Assembly (NCBI GenBank): GCA_012274445.1
Contig: JAAROD010000069.1
Span: forward strand, 806,001-870,000
Source: Sclerotiophoma versabilis
Taxonomy: Eukaryota; Ascomycota; Dothideomycetes; Pleosporales; Didymellaceae
Length of the DNA: 64,000 nucleotides
Direction of reading: 5' to 3'
The notes below the pieces were generated by a model. It was not told the origin of the DNA. It was given only the letters and a program-made list of their open reading frames with translations, and searched no databases. How positions within the stretch are numbered: the stretch's first letter is position 1; the number at the start of each line of letters is the position of its first letter. Below are positions 1-13,103 of the stretch, piece after piece. Both the position numbers and the translations under genes were made by a program.

Positions 1-184
1 GGAGGATATAAGATAGAATTAAAGAACTAGAGATATTTAAAAAGATTAACTAAGAGATAACTTAGGTGCTTAGACTTCTGTTTAAACCTATATTTTAGAC
101 CTATACTACTAGAAAACTACTAAATAAGCTACTTAACTATAATTTAGCTACTCTCTTATTAAATTAGAGAATAACTAGAGAGTA

Positions 185-453
185 TATTATATAATTAAGC
201 TATTTAGTTAGTTATATAGAGATTAATTAGCCTAGAGAATTAGCTATAAGCTGCTCTAGAGCTAACTAGAAGCTTATTATATTAGTATAATAGTAATAAG
301 TAACTCTAATAGTAAGTAAGAGCTTACTTTAGATAGGTTACGTAACCTACACAGATTTTCTATATATATAACAGATAGCTTTTATTTAATCTTAGATAGG
401 TACTAATTAAATACTATTAATTACCTAAGTATAGTCCTTTAAGCTTAATTATA
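185..453 (-). repeat. RIP-mutated LTR, inverted twin of the solo LTR at 4071-4339
   Basis: The reverse complement of 4071-4339 aligns here over the full 269 bp without a gap (position p pairs with 4524 minus p). Nearly all differences are C to T or G to A, mainly at CpA/TpG and CpG. The normal TG...CA ends have become TA...TA. The 5 bp on each side (GAGTA and TTAAT) do not match. It is therefore not an obvious solo LTR and may be the end of a longer decayed element whose other LTR lies outside the window or is unrecognised. Confidence 0.85.
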
Positions 454-3400
454 TTAATTAATAGAGATAAATAATCTATCTAAGGTCTTTATATTAATAC
501 TCTAAGAATAAGCTATTAGCTTAGCTAGAAGTAAAAAAAATATAGCTTTAATAACTCTAGAGAAAAGCTCTAATTAGAATAAAACTAAGAGAAAAATAGA
601 ATTAAGCTAAAAAAGCTATCTATATAAACCTAAAGAACTCTATACTTAGAATTCTATTAATTACTATAGACTTTAAACTATAATTACTAGATCTTCTTTC
701 TTTAGATTACTAAAGATATCTCTATTAAACTTTAATAAATCTAAGACTAAGAAGAGACTTAATAACTTAGAATAGAGTAAGCTTAAGAAATAAATTAAAG
801 AACCTAGATAGAAGACTAGATTATTAGAGGATATATTATCTTTAGCTAAATATCCTAGCTTAATTTTAGTAGTAGTTATTAATCTATCCTAATTTTAACC
901 TAAATTAGGTAGAGTTTATTCTATAATAGATTATAAACATCTCTTATTAATATGCACTATTCTTAATAGTAGAAAAGTAGTCTACTTAGTAAATAATTAA
1001 TTACTTCTAATACTAGAGACTTTTAAATAGTCTAATCTAAGCAAAACTATTAATATAGGTACTTAATTACTACCTGTCTTAGAATTAGAAAATTATATTC
1101 TTATAGAAATTCTAAATAGAAAAAACAGACTAAAGACTAAAGATCTTATACTTAAGAATATTAAAGTTATTAAAGAATTCTATATAAACATTATATCTAA
1201 AGCTTACTTTAAATAAGCAGGTATATAGTATCTTAGATTAGATAATACTCTTAGGTATAGAATAATTAAAGATAAAATTAATATAGCTAAGCTATATACT
1301 ACTTATAATCTTACCTTTATTAAATATAATAAGATTACCTTTTACTCTTCTTTTAGTATATATACTATATTAAGATTATCTAAACCTATAGAAAGATTAA
1401 ATAGTAAGAACCTATAGTATTAATAATTAGGTTACCTAGAATAGTAAGTACTATAATTATTAGTATAAGCTGCTTAGAACGTTTATATTAATAGAATAAA
1501 GAGAATTAAGTGCTAAGAGTATATAACTACCTACTCTACCTAAGTTATATTAAGGCAGCCTAGAGAGTAATTACTAAGGCTATTCTATAGAATATTATAG
1601 AATCTATTTAATATACTAATAGAAAGGCTTAATAAAGAATAAGCTATAATTATTAAGAAAAACTACTTAGAAAAGCTTTTTAATTATAACCTATAGCCTA
1701 AGACTTTAGATAAGATTATATAAGTTATTTAACTATTTAAGAAATAGGTTAGAAAAAAGTATTAAATAAGTATTATAAAAATCTATTAGAATAATAATAT
1801 AGCTACTAGACTATAGAGAGGTTAATTATGCTGTAAAGAATAGGTAGATTAGAAGAGAATAAAGATACTTACTTCTCTTCCTTATATATATAAACTAAAT
1901 AGATTAGTAAAGAGAGTAGAAAAAAAGCTAATTACTAAATCTATTAAGATAAGAATAGGTACTAATCTTTTCTCTTAGCTATAGCCTAAGATTATAGCTA
2001 CTACTGTATATCTATACAGGATAAGTCCTATAGTAATCTATAGTTTTAGATTATCTAATAAGGTACTAGATAACTAGTTTAGATAGTACTTTAGATAGTA
2101 TAAACTAGCCTAGATTAGATACTAAATAGCTAATCTATAACTAGACTAGAGTAGTATATACGCCTATAGCTGCAGAGTATATCTTCTTAAAAGAGATTAA
2201 GTAGCAGAGTAAGATAAACATAGATATAAAGTTAATCTATAAGAATATATTAGATATCTAGTTAGCTATTAGGACTTTAAAATCTATAAAATATAGGTTC
2301 TATTAATTAATTAAGTAATAATTAATAGAAATATTAATTTTAATAAATCTCTATTCTATAAAAGGAAGAAAAATAAAGAAATACCTAAAAATTAAGTAAC
2401 TAAACTTACTAATATTGTTTATAATAGAGAACTAGCTAATCTAGGCTAGAATATTAATATACCTAACCTTAGAAATTAACTATAATCTAAGATAGATAGA
2501 TTAGCTACTAAGTAATAGTTTAAAGGTAATATATCTCTATTAACTAATATAGAGACTAGCCTAGCTCTATGTTATAATATATTAGATATAGATACTATAT
2601 AGAGTGCTTATAAGGCTAGTAATTACCTAGAAATCTATATAAACTAATCTAAAAATATTAGACTTATAACTCTAGAATAACTACCTAAAATAACTAATCT
2701 AGAAATAGGTATACTAGGTAGAGGTAATTAAAGTTATTATATAGAGATAGATAGTTAATAGGATATAAACACACCTATAAGAGCTAGGTTATCTTATTCT
2801 AGTAATTAGATAGAATTATATAAGTTAAGGTAGAAGTACTTAACTAATCTTAATACTAGCTTTACTAGTGCTGCTTCTATTACTCTAGATATAGTAAGAG
2901 ATATACTAATATAAAGGTTAAGTTAAAGATTTAGAAGTACAGTACCTAAGATAGATTAACTAATAAATATATATATACTACTCTATAGAAAAAAGAATTA
3001 TAATAATTAACTTAAAGGTAGTAGCTAAGAAAGTATTAATATATTAATTACAGATCTATAAGAAAATAATTAAATAGATAGCTTTATATATAGATATCTT
3101 CTATAAATTAACTAGTTCTAGAATAAATAATCTAGCTATAAAACACTAAGTATAGTAGTTATAGTAGCTATACTAAATAATAAATCTAATTAATTAGATT
3201 ATACTTTACGCTCTTATTAAGATAATCTTCTACTACTACTAAATATATAGAAGCAGCTTTTATAACACCCTCTAAAGACTCTATTTATAGACTCTTTAAC
3301 TAAAGAAATTAATTAGATAATTAAGAAGAGTACCTAGTTAGAAATTCTAGTATCTAAAGTAAAGAATTAACTATTACTAATAAAGTAGGTATAGACTTAT

Positions 3401-3499
3401 AAATTTAATTAAGATAGCTACTTTATTAAGTACAAGGCTTAGATTATTATAAGAGGAGATTTATAAGAAATAAATTCTCTTTAATCTACCTATGCTATA

Positions 3500-5045
3500 A
3501 CCCTAGCAGCTAAATTATTTAGAGTAGTAATATTAATTACAGCTTAATTTAATCTAGAAGTAAGATAGTATAACGTTATTAGAGCATTCCTTAACGCTAT
3601 AATTATAGTAAATAATCTAGTACTCTATAAAATACTAAAAGAATTTAAAAAGAGTAAATACTATATTAGGCTTAATTAAGTACTATATAGATTAAGAGAA
3701 TTACTACTTCTTTAGTATAAGAAGTTCTTAAGGTTACTTTAATTAATTAGACTATAATTAAGTAAAGAAGAGCCCTACCTGTTCTATAATAAGAGTAAGA
3801 AGATTATTATACTCTTTTATATAGATAATATTCTCTTAATCTATTCTAAGACCTATAAGACAGTTACTAAGCTCTTATAGAATAAGATTATAGAAAAATA
3901 TAAGATCTAAGACTAGAGACTAGTTAAATAGTTCTTAGACATTAGGGTAATCTATAATAGAGAGCTTAGAACTATTACTCTTATATATAACACATATATT
4001 AATAAGATTACTAAGAAGTTTAGATTAGTAAATAGTATATTTCTACTAATACTACTCCTCTTAGAAGAACTGTAATCGAGCTTAAAGGACTATACTCAGT
4101 TAATCGATAGTATTTGATCAGTGCCTATCTAAGATCAGACGAAAGCGGTCTGTTATATACATAGGAAATCTGTGTGGGTCACGTGACTTATCCGAAGCGA
4201 GCTCCTGCTTGCTGTCGGGGTTGCTCGTTGCCGTTATGCCGACATAACGAGCTTTTGGTTAGCTCCGGAGCGGCTCGCGGCCGATTCTCCGGGCCAATTG
4301 ATCCCCACACAACCAACCAAGCAGCTTAATTGCGCGACAAGAACTAATTAAAACACTAGAGAAGTAACTAAAAAGAAAATTAAAATATATTAAGAGAAGG
4401 TTAGATCTGTATTATATACAGTAATTATGCTATAACCTAATATTACGTTTACAGTATCTAAGCTATTATATTTTCTAACTAATTCTAGTAATAAATATTA
4501 AAAAGTAGTAGATAAAGTAATTATATACCTATACAGGATAAGATTAGAAGAAATCTAATATAGTAATTATAATAGAGCTAAGCTAATAATCTACAGAGAT
4601 ATATCTTTTATAAATAATCTAGAAACTTAATAATTATTCTATAGATACCTAGTTATACTCTTTAGAGGTTTAATTCTATAGAAAGCTACTAGATAAAGTA
4701 TAGTAACTACCTCTATAACTAAGGCAGAGCTTTTTACTCTTAAGTATATTACTAAGGAAATAATTTCGCTTAGGCAGTTCTTTAATAAGCTTAATCTTAA
4801 GATAAGTAACTTATAGAATATATAGTATAATAACCTTTAAACAATTAGACTAGTAGTAGAGGCTAATTAATAGATTACTACTTATCTTAGGCATGTAGAT
4901 ATATAAAACATATAGCTTAGGTAAGAATATACTAGGAGATTAATCTAGATTAGTTATCTAGAAACTAATAACATACTAGCTAATAGATTAACTAAGTTAC
5001 TTACTTATTAATAGTTTAAGAAGTTTAAGTCTCTAATTAACCTAT
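3500..5045 (+). mobile_element. Ty1/copia polymerase remnant (RT and RNase H), RIP-inactivated
   Basis: The + strand, read through stops, gives a copia reverse transcriptase: RAFLNA near 3585, LN-LYRLRE near 3670-3700, and FYIDNILL near 3820, where the catalytic pair D-D has become D-N. After the inserted solo LTR the reading resumes with RSVLYTVI and TKAELFTL (RNase H) near 4720-4745. It ends with the TADILTK-like segment NILANRLTKLL near 4970-5010. Lys, Gln and Trp codons are repeatedly turned into TAA or TAG, as expected for C-to-T mutation on both strands. The element is dead. Gag, protease and integrase were not placed with confidence. Confidence 0.8.
4071..4339. mobile_element. Solo LTR with 5-bp target-site duplication, not RIP-mutated
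   Basis: A 269-bp island of normal base composition sits inside the AT-rich copia polymerase region. It starts TGTAATCGAGC, ends GCGCGACA, and is flanked on both sides by the direct repeat AGAAC (4066-4070 and 4340-4344). TG...CA ends with a 5-bp duplication are diagnostic of LTR-retrotransposon insertion, and the absence of an internal region makes it a solo LTR. The copia reading continues across it, so it inserted into an existing element. It keeps its CpG and CpA sites. It either arrived after the RIP episode or is too short to be recognised as a duplicate. Confidence 0.9.
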
Positions 5046-7910
5046 AAGGTTATTAATAAGAATAAAGTAATTAAAAAAGATAAAGTTAATAAAGTAGATT
5101 AATCTATAAATATAATATTATATATACTACTATACTAAGTAGAATCTATATTTATAAGAGACTAAATAATTAATATAGATAATTAGTTAAGAAAGGCTAA
5201 GAAGATAACTAATTAATATATAGTTAATTAATTAAGTAACTATATAAAAAGAAGATTAATTACTACTATATAAGTAGTAATTAGGTTATAGATATTAGTA
5301 TTAGATTAATAAATCTAACTAGAAGTTTAAATCTAAGTACTACTCTAATTATAAGCAAACTTATAGTTATAAGCTTAAATAGCTAAATTATAGAGATAAT
5401 TAGTAATCTAAGGATTATTAGGAAAGGCTTAACTGCAACTAATCTAAGCAGGACTAGCTTAACTAGAGAACTAACTACTCTAATTATAAGACTAACTAGG
5501 AGATAAAGCTAGTAAAGCCTAATCTAGAGTTAATATAAGACTCTACTTAGATAGAGCAGGAGTAGAAGATAAAGCAGCCTAATTAATCTAATCTATAGCT
5601 AAACCCTAGAGAGTACTAGTTATATTTTGCTAATTATTCTTACTACTCTTAAAGTTATTAATATTAGAATTAATTATAACCTTATTCTTATTAACTAGAT
5701 TAGGATTAGCCTTCTTAAACACCTATATATATACCTTAAATAAGGTGTTTATAAGTAGAAAAATAACTTTAACCTAGAATATATTAGAAAGATTAATAGA
5801 TTAGATTAGATCTCTTACCTTAAAAACCTTATTATTAATAGTAGTAATTATAGCCTAAGCTAGAGAATAGAGAGAACTATAGCTAATTAAAGAATTAGTA
5901 ATTAGATAAAAAGAACTAAGACTAATAATTACTTATAAAGGCCTATAAGTATAAGTATTATACTTAATATAATAGCTACTTCTCTTATATAATTAATAGT
6001 TAATATAATTATAATAATAAATATTACTAATACTATTTATAAACTACTTTAAGTAGTAGGTATAGATAATTATAATAAGTATAAATCTTAATTCTACTTA
6101 TAGGTAAGTAATTAGTAGAGGTAGTAGCAGATTACTTTATAGAAGTAGTAGTCTAAGACTAGAACTTCTAGAATATTAACTTTAGATTAATCTTATTATT
6201 ATCTTTACTTCTAATCTAGAAGAAATTATTATTAGAGTATTAGGATTAGTTAAAATCCTACTAGATTAAGTAGATTAGTATTAATTAGAAGTAGGTAATA
6301 GAGTAAGCTTAGTCTTAATCTTTTTAGAAGAAGTATAACCTTTAAGTAGGCTTAGATTACTAATTAGATACTTAAAGAGAGTTTTTAGAAGCTTAGAAGG
6401 TATATTAATCTAGATTATACTAAAGGTATAGTAATTAAGAGCATAATACTTATTGTTAATAGTATACTAAAAGAAGAGAATTAGATTACTTATATTAATA
6501 ATAGTAGTATTAGCAGATTAGCTTACTAATTATAAGTAAGAGAATAAAGATAATAAGAATAAAGATTAAGAGAAATAAAAATTAGATATATTATTATTTA
6601 TTATTATATATAAGTATTTACCTACTAACTAGATTAGAAAATTCTTTCTAAACTCTAATTATAAAGACATAGCATATAGAGTAATTAAAAAAACTTTATA
6701 ATAGAATTAATAGAGTATAATAATAAACTTACTAATATAGAAATACTAGTTAAAGACTAGAATCTCTAAAGAGTATATTATAGTAAAGGTTAATAATTAT
6801 ATAATTATTAACAGTAATATAGGCAGATTATAGAGATTAGATTAATAGATAAGAATAATTAATTAGCTCTACTCTAATCTAGAACTAGCCTAGAGATAAA
6901 ATATATATATAGTTACCCTCTTTTACTATAAGAATAAAATAAGAAACTTAATTAACTTTTTTATACCTAGATTAATCTTATCTAGTTATCTTAGCTCTAA
7001 TAATACTTAATAAATATACTAGGCTAGTATATACTAATAGAGCCTAAATTATACTTAGTATATAGAGAATTAGCTATAGTAGCTATATTTACTAGCTAGA
7101 AGCTAAATTCTTATATATCTAGCTTAAGTATATACTTAATAATTACTCTTTCTTTATTATTATTTAAAACTTATAATTTAGGTATAGAATTACCTTATAA
7201 AGGTTATTTAGTATATTAATAGCTTAGTATACTTTAAGGTACCTTATAAATAGCTATAGTATATTACTAGATAAGATTTATATCTTATTTAAGAGCTTAA
7301 AGTATAAGCTATACCTAAGCTTTTTAAGATATATTAATAATAGGTTATTATTAAGATATTAGTATAGAGAGAGTACTTTAGTAGAGGCTTAGTAAAAGTA
7401 GCTTACTTACTTATTAGCTTACTTACCTATAGAGTGTTAAGTGCTAAAGTAGCCTTCTAATAAGTATATATTTATTCTATACTATAGAAGTAGAAAAATA
7501 GAAAAGAAAGAAGTAATTATCTCTTCTTATATAAAATATAGTAAGATACTAAGCTATACTCTATAGTTATATATACAGGTTTAGTATATAGTCTTATATA
7601 CTTAGAGCTTAGCCTATTATATAGAGTATATTAAGAAAAGTTATATTTAAAAGTATATAATTAATACTATTTAGCTTTCTAGCTATATAGAGTATAAAGA
7701 GAAAATCTACTTTATAATCTCTATAATACTAGGCTTATAACTATTATAGCTAAGATAACTAGATAAGATTAATTAAGTTATAAAAAAGTTAATTAAGTTT
7801 TTTATTTTATTTCTATAGTAAAAGAGCGCAACTATATACATGTTTTACCTCTAGGCTAGTTCTAGATTAGATTAGAGCTAATTAGCAATCCTTATCTACT
7901 AATCTAATCT

Positions 7911-8553
7911 CCCCGATCCGCTTATGCCACTGTTCTGCTCACGTGATTATTGACCTTTACTGCGACACTACCTAATATACTTAAGCTTTAGAGCAAGGTA
8001 TGTCCTGCTCTGAGGGCGCTTCTTAGCTGCTGATTACGTGCTCCTAATGTTGACCACAAGCTCGCGTAGATCATCCCAACCACCTTGGGCATGATCTGTT
8101 ATGTTGTACCGCGACAGATGATTATAAGAAAAGGGTACATAACTCTAAACTAACTATTCCAGGAAGAAGTTGAGTGACTAATACAAAGATAGATAAAAAC
8201 TATGCTGTAGTCTCGGGAAGCCATTGCTGCTGTTTGAGAGGCAGGTGTCAACGTTCACACCCCTTAGCACTTGAGAAAAATGCATTTTGTGATCGGGTTC
8301 TTCAAAGCGTCGAATGAATTTCATAGTGGTAATAGACTTCTTGTTTGGTTATTCGACTCTTGCTTATGTTACAAAGTGCCTGCTGGCTCCATCAGGTGTG
8401 GGAAGTGCGAGGACTGTTTGGCGCAATATGTCGCGAGGCAAATCAATATTTTCATCAGGTTAGAATGGATACTAAGCGCTGTGACAGGTAGAAGCTATCA
8501 AGAACACGACGGGTAGCTCAAAGCTGTTTTGAGGCTCCGGTTTTGAGTTTTCC
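7911..8553. other. Boundary between the RIP'd block and normal sequence
   Basis: Composition changes from TA-rich to normal within a few dozen bases. I see no gene, no clear LTR end and no target duplication. A short open frame near 8280-8516 has no recognisable features. Confidence 0.5.
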
Positions 8554-10614
8554 TCATTCCAGAACTACAGTCTCGAAGTCCTCTTCACTCTTCTCTTCTA
8601 CGGCTTCACCTCTCATGACACCATAAAGGAATGTCTGACCAACGATTCTGTAGTTGCCATTTCCGGTGGGTCGAAGAACGAAAGGCATTTTAGCACCCAT
8701 GGGTAGCCATACCTCATCCCGCCAATCCGAGATAGCAGGGCCCAACCCAAAACGACCTTCAAGCGTTAAAAATAGCACTCTGTGAGAAGCCGACCGACCG
8801 AACTTTTCAAAAAAGTAGGCTGCTTGTTCTTCATCTTCTGGATCCGGCTGTGATCCTGAACCGATCGCCACTTGCTGTCGGTAATATGCCTTGAAAGCGT
8901 TCAAATGATGACGTGAGTGTTCGTCGGCTGGACGAGTATCAATGTCATAGCCAGTGGTCAGACCGGCTGTTAAAGTGGTTGCAAGTGCCAAAAGAAAGGC
9001 ATTATCGTAGGGGTACGAGGTTGAATCCGGAGGTGATATGTAACTCACATCACCCCTTCTAGGTATGTCACCCAGTAACTGTGCCATCGTTTTGGCCAGA
9101 TGCTCAGGACCTGCGGTAGTTGGCGCGCGAAGTGTAACCCATACTCTGCCCAGTTGAAGTGCTTTCACCGACAATCTCGGGCGCTTTGACAAAGCACCCA
9201 GATTATCGATTGAGAAGCTCGTAATAGGAAGATCTTTGGATGCCTTGTAATAGACTTGACTTCCGTAGAATTGGGATGGGAGATCCATAAGATCCCACCG
9301 AGGTACCCATGAGGGGAATTTCATATCGATGGTCATGTTGTTATGTGCTATGTTGGACAACACATTGAGACCGAAATCATAGTCCCTCATAGCCGTAATA
9401 GCGAGATCTAGGCAAAGTCTTGGGAATTTATATGATTTGTCGTAGTTCGGTAAGACTATAGTTCGACGGTTGTCGTAGTAATTCGTGGGGTACCAATAAT
9501 ACGGATCGACATCTAGTAGTTGACGTTTGAAAGCGGAGGGATGACCCAAGAATGCATAAATCATGTCCTTATGTTCTGTGCATTGCAGACCGCGCGCTGA
9601 ACGAAGTATGTCGAAGAAAGTCTCTGCTTCCCGTGGATCCTCGCCAAGTTCGATGCGAATGTTACTCCACGCAGATCTCCAGTAGTCCATCCCCAAATGA
9701 ACCATTTGCATATTGATGTCCCTCCATAGTGCAGCCCCAGCTTTTGAGTACAACATTACACGCTCGAAATACTCTAGCTCGTCCCTACTGAAAGTAAACT
9801 TCCCACAGTAGAACAGTGCATTCCTAGACAGTCCAAGCTCTTGCACTACCCATACCCGCGTAAACCATGGGCGTTCGAAAAGGCGACGCAGAGCGGTCCA
9901 GTGCGGGTGCTCAATACTCCCGGGCTCGCTGAAGAGACTTTCGCTGAGTACCTGGAGTTTCTTGCTGCCCGGATCAGGAAGACAAGTCTCATAAAGACGG
10001 TTATATCGTTGAATCAGATCAACTGCATGTTGTACACGGTGTAGTTCCTCCACCTCGTCATCTTTGCCCAACCAAATTCTAACACGTCGAGCTTTGAAGT
10101 ATATCAAACCCATCAATTTAACTTGTGCCGCGCGCTCGTCGTTATCCTTTTGGTTGATACAGAGCGCATCTGCCCACAAAATTTGGTCCTCTTGAGGATC
10201 ACGAAATCTTCGAAGTGCATCAGCAAGATTCACCGTGACGCGTGCAGTGTATTGGTCGCCTATGGTCAATTAGTCGCGCAGGCCCTGAGTAGCCTGTCAG
10301 TGACGAAACGTACAAGTAATGTCGACCTTTTGACTACCAGTACCCCATACATACGAGATGGTGTCAAATTGCTCCCAACCCTCTATAGTGGATTCTGCTG
10401 CGACGTCCTCGTATGCGAGCAAGTCGACATTACGTAGCGAGCAACAAATGTGAGATTCGGGTTCGCCGGGATGTAACTTCAGCAGCCGGATCTGGTTTCC
10501 CTTCAGCGGAGTATATCGATATCGTGACTTGGACGATAAAGCCGAGTGATCAAAAGAACAGAAAGACGATATCCGCTGTTTTAGTCGATCGCAGCTCAGT
10601 AAGGGATCGAGCAT
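8554..10614 (-). CDS. HET-domain protein (heterokaryon incompatibility family)
   Basis: Two exons, 10614-10314 and 10259-8554, give about 668 residues. The 54-nt intron (10260-10313) has donor GTACGT, branch CTAAT and acceptor ATAG, and joins VDITC to DQYTARVTVN in frame. The HET domain occupies about residues 75-250: a DTISYVWG motif, then ILWADALCINQ with the usual following E/R-x-x-QV segment, an RIWLG strand, and a WFTRVWVVQELGLS motif. The DMIYAFLG motif further on is the usual post-domain segment. HET proteins act in the cytoplasm in non-self recognition and can trigger cell death when paired with an incompatible partner; no partner is identifiable here. It lies next to the repeat block. 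The long C-terminus has no domain I recognise. Confidence 0.9.
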
Positions 10615-11234
10615 GGTGATGCGATACGGTCTGGGACGAAAGGAAGAATGAAGATAACGACATGGTGCGTTGCTGCGTCCTATGTAGCATCATGACAAAG
10701 CGTTTAGACGGGTCTTAGGTTTTAACAAATGGACTCCAATTACCAGTACAGTTAGAAATTCGACTGACGTTGTTGCCAGCGCTTAGTAGCGTGCATTGCC
10801 GCCGATTTGTGCATGGCGGCGCCTACTATTGCCGCCCACCATAAACATCCCATGTCGTCTCCGTTCGGTATGACAGTTGATTCACATCCACGATGGAAGT
10901 TTCGCCTGATGCTTTCCCTGGTGACTGAGATAATTTGAAGATGACCCAACCTCCGAAACACGATGCTGGATGAACAGGACCTGGAGCTACTGGCTAGTGG
11001 CTCAATCAGGACAGGCGCCGCTCAGGGTCGGAAAGCGCGTTCCGAGTGGTATGTATGCATCGTCAGCTCGGGAGCCTTGCGCCGTCACGTTCTCCGCGCT
11101 TCTCTACGCTTCTCGATTTTGGCACTCGCTTGTGTATATTGCCCCTACCCTCATCATATACCCCCAAGCATCTTTCAGTGTCTGCATCGCCACTGCATGA
11201 GTGAGGACTCAAATAAGCTAGAAACTTGTCCAAG
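10615..11234. promoter_or_regulatory. Intergenic region between two divergent genes
   Basis: The 620 bp between the HET gene start and the Cuz1-like start must hold both promoters. Short open frames here overlap each other and show no domain or codon pattern. I saw no convincing specific binding site. Confidence 0.4.
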
Positions 11235-12225
11235 ATGTCGACGGGCGACGTGGAAAACATCGGCAAGCATTGCCAGCTAGAATACTGTGGGCAGTTAGAT
11301 TTCCTGCCATTCCCATGCGCGAGCTGCAAGAAGTGAGTATACACAATCTTCCGAACCGAACCAAAGCTAATGATTGAGGCACTACTGTCTGGATCATCGG
11401 TCAGAGTACGCGCACAAGTGTCCGAAGGAGGGCAAAGCTGCCAAGGCTGTCAAAGATGCCGAAGCTGCAAGATTGAAAGGGCAACAGGACAGTAGTACGC
11501 CAGTCAGCACAACATGGCAAGGGAAGTCTCACATATATCATCACGAAGGCCAATGTCCGAAGCCATCTTGCAAAACCCGAATCGATGGTCAGACCCGTAA
11601 TGAGGGTGTGGACTGCCCACGATGCAAACGTCGGTATTGCATGTCACACCGCCACCAAGAACAACACGACTGCAAGAATCTCGAACCGATTGGCGCACGT
11701 CCAAACACAGTTCAACAACGCACACAGTCCGCGCTCTCGAAGCTGAAATTATGGGCAGAGAACAAACGCAAAGAGGACGAGAAGAGGCGAGCTGGTCCTA
11801 AGAAATCCGGCTTCCTTGGTCTGGGCAAGAGCTCCAGCTCGAGTGCAGCAGTGTCGGCGCAAGTCGAGCTGAATGCACTGAAGCGGGCAGCGAAAGGCGA
11901 CGCAAAAGTACCACCGGAGAAGAGAATATACCTGCACGTCGAAGCATCGAGCGACACCACGAAGGCCAAATTCCCAACAGGGAAGTTCTTCTACAGCAAG
12001 GACATCAGTGTGGGGAGGGTTCTGGACATGGCAGCCAAGGCACTGATGGTCGAGAATGTGAACAATCGTAGTGATAGGGAAGAGGATAAGTTGCGAGTAT
12101 TCCATGTGGAAGGTGGACGGCTGCTGAAATTCAGTGAGAAGATTGGAGATGTAACTCAGAGCGGTAACATGATCGTCCTGCTGAGAGGAGTTGGAAGCGG
12201 AGAGCCGGATCTCATTGATCTATGA
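11235..12225 (+). CDS. cuz1: AN1-type zinc-finger, ubiquitin-like protein (Cuz1/ZFAND1 family)
   Basis: Exons 11235-11332 and 11379-12225 encode about 314 residues. The 46-nt intron (donor GTGAGT, acceptor GAG) splits the first zinc finger. The first AN1 finger shows all eight ligands at C13, C18, C28, C31, C36, H39, H45 and C47. A second AN1 finger follows at about residues 85-125 (CPKPSC ... CPRCKRRYC ... H-x5-H-x-C). The middle is a charged, Ser/Lys-rich linker. The last 100 residues (IYLHVEAS to IVLLRG) have the feel of a ubiquitin-like fold. Yeast Cuz1 and human ZFAND1 link Cdc48/p97 to the proteasome under arsenite or proteotoxic stress; that role is inferred from family architecture. 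Confidence 0.88.
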
Positions 12226-13103
12226 GGCACGAGGAGTTCCGTTGAAATATACAGCGAGGCGCAAGTAGATGCATATTTAGAGAGGAAGATACCCACTTTG
12301 TAACAACTCACATTAGCACTCACGGCGCATGGAGCTGAACAACTCATGCTGTGCGTTGTTCCTGCATATCTAGTATAGGTCATTTGGCATGTCCTTACTT
12401 TTGCGTGCATCGTCATCGCGACCTGCCAAACTAACTGAAAGGCCTCTCTCCATCTCATTGGCATGACACCAAAAACCACTCTCCACCACCTTTGCAACCA
12501 ACCCAGTTGCCACACAGCAGTATCAATCCAGGTGCCGTATTAGACGACAGCCCTGCCGCGCAGAACAGTATGTTTGCCCACGCTCATGCTCAAAACTCAT
12601 GTGACAACTGAGGGAGTGAACATACGTAAATCTGGAAGCTGACTCCATTCTTTAATTCTGCGCAAGAGTTTACTCTACATCGTTGGTCTTGAACCGCATT
12701 GGCGTCGAGCACTTCGAACACCAGCGTCATTTGCGACCTCCAGGGATCATAAGAGGCTCTGCCGAATATGCACATCGGCGATAATGACCGACTCCAATCC
12801 TGACTGGTTGCAAGCATGCACCAGCCCTGAGAACGCCTGTAGTCTTTCGAAACTACCTCCTTATCCGTGTTCAAACGCCATTACGCCTCGCTTTTACTGC
12901 AGCACACTATGGCACTCTTAAAACTCTCTCCTTCCTTGCAGCGGCGCGTTTACGCCGGATCGACAGTCGTTGGTATCGTTGGCTGCTGCGAGACAGCGAG
13001 TGTGTGGTGCCGCCGTGGCATCTGTGGCCTCTTTGGCCTCTACGTCTGGAAAACGACACGGTGGTCGACTATTTCGCGCAAGGTAGTGCCGAACACTGCA
13101 CAG
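12226..13103. other. Intergenic, no supported gene
   Basis: Nearly 0.9 kb between a + strand gene and a - strand gene, so mainly 3' regions. A minus-strand stretch at 12523-12780 has a plausible donor/acceptor pair but no start or family signature (see rejected items). Confidence 0.4.

Larger units (their letters stand above)
1..7910. repeat. AT-rich, RIP-mutated retrotransposon block
   Basis: This stretch is made almost only of TA-rich words. CpA/TpG and CpG dinucleotides are nearly absent and TpA is in great excess, which is the footprint of repeat-induced point mutation. No reading frame of 60 codons survives on either strand before about 8270. Translated through its stops, the + strand still shows Ty1/copia landmarks (reverse transcriptase and RNase H, listed separately). 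The part from about 5060 to 7900 has the same composition and may be a second copia fragment upstream of its polymerase region, but I could not identify its domains with confidence. Base composition returns to normal at about 7900-7920. Confidence 0.9.

Noticed and set aside
12523..12780. Possible terminal exons of another small Cys-containing protein on the minus strand (frame with RCRVNSCAELKNG, GTATGT donor at 12625 and an acceptor near 12553)
   Set aside because: The splice pair fits, but I could find no start, no signal peptide and no upstream exon that joins in phase.
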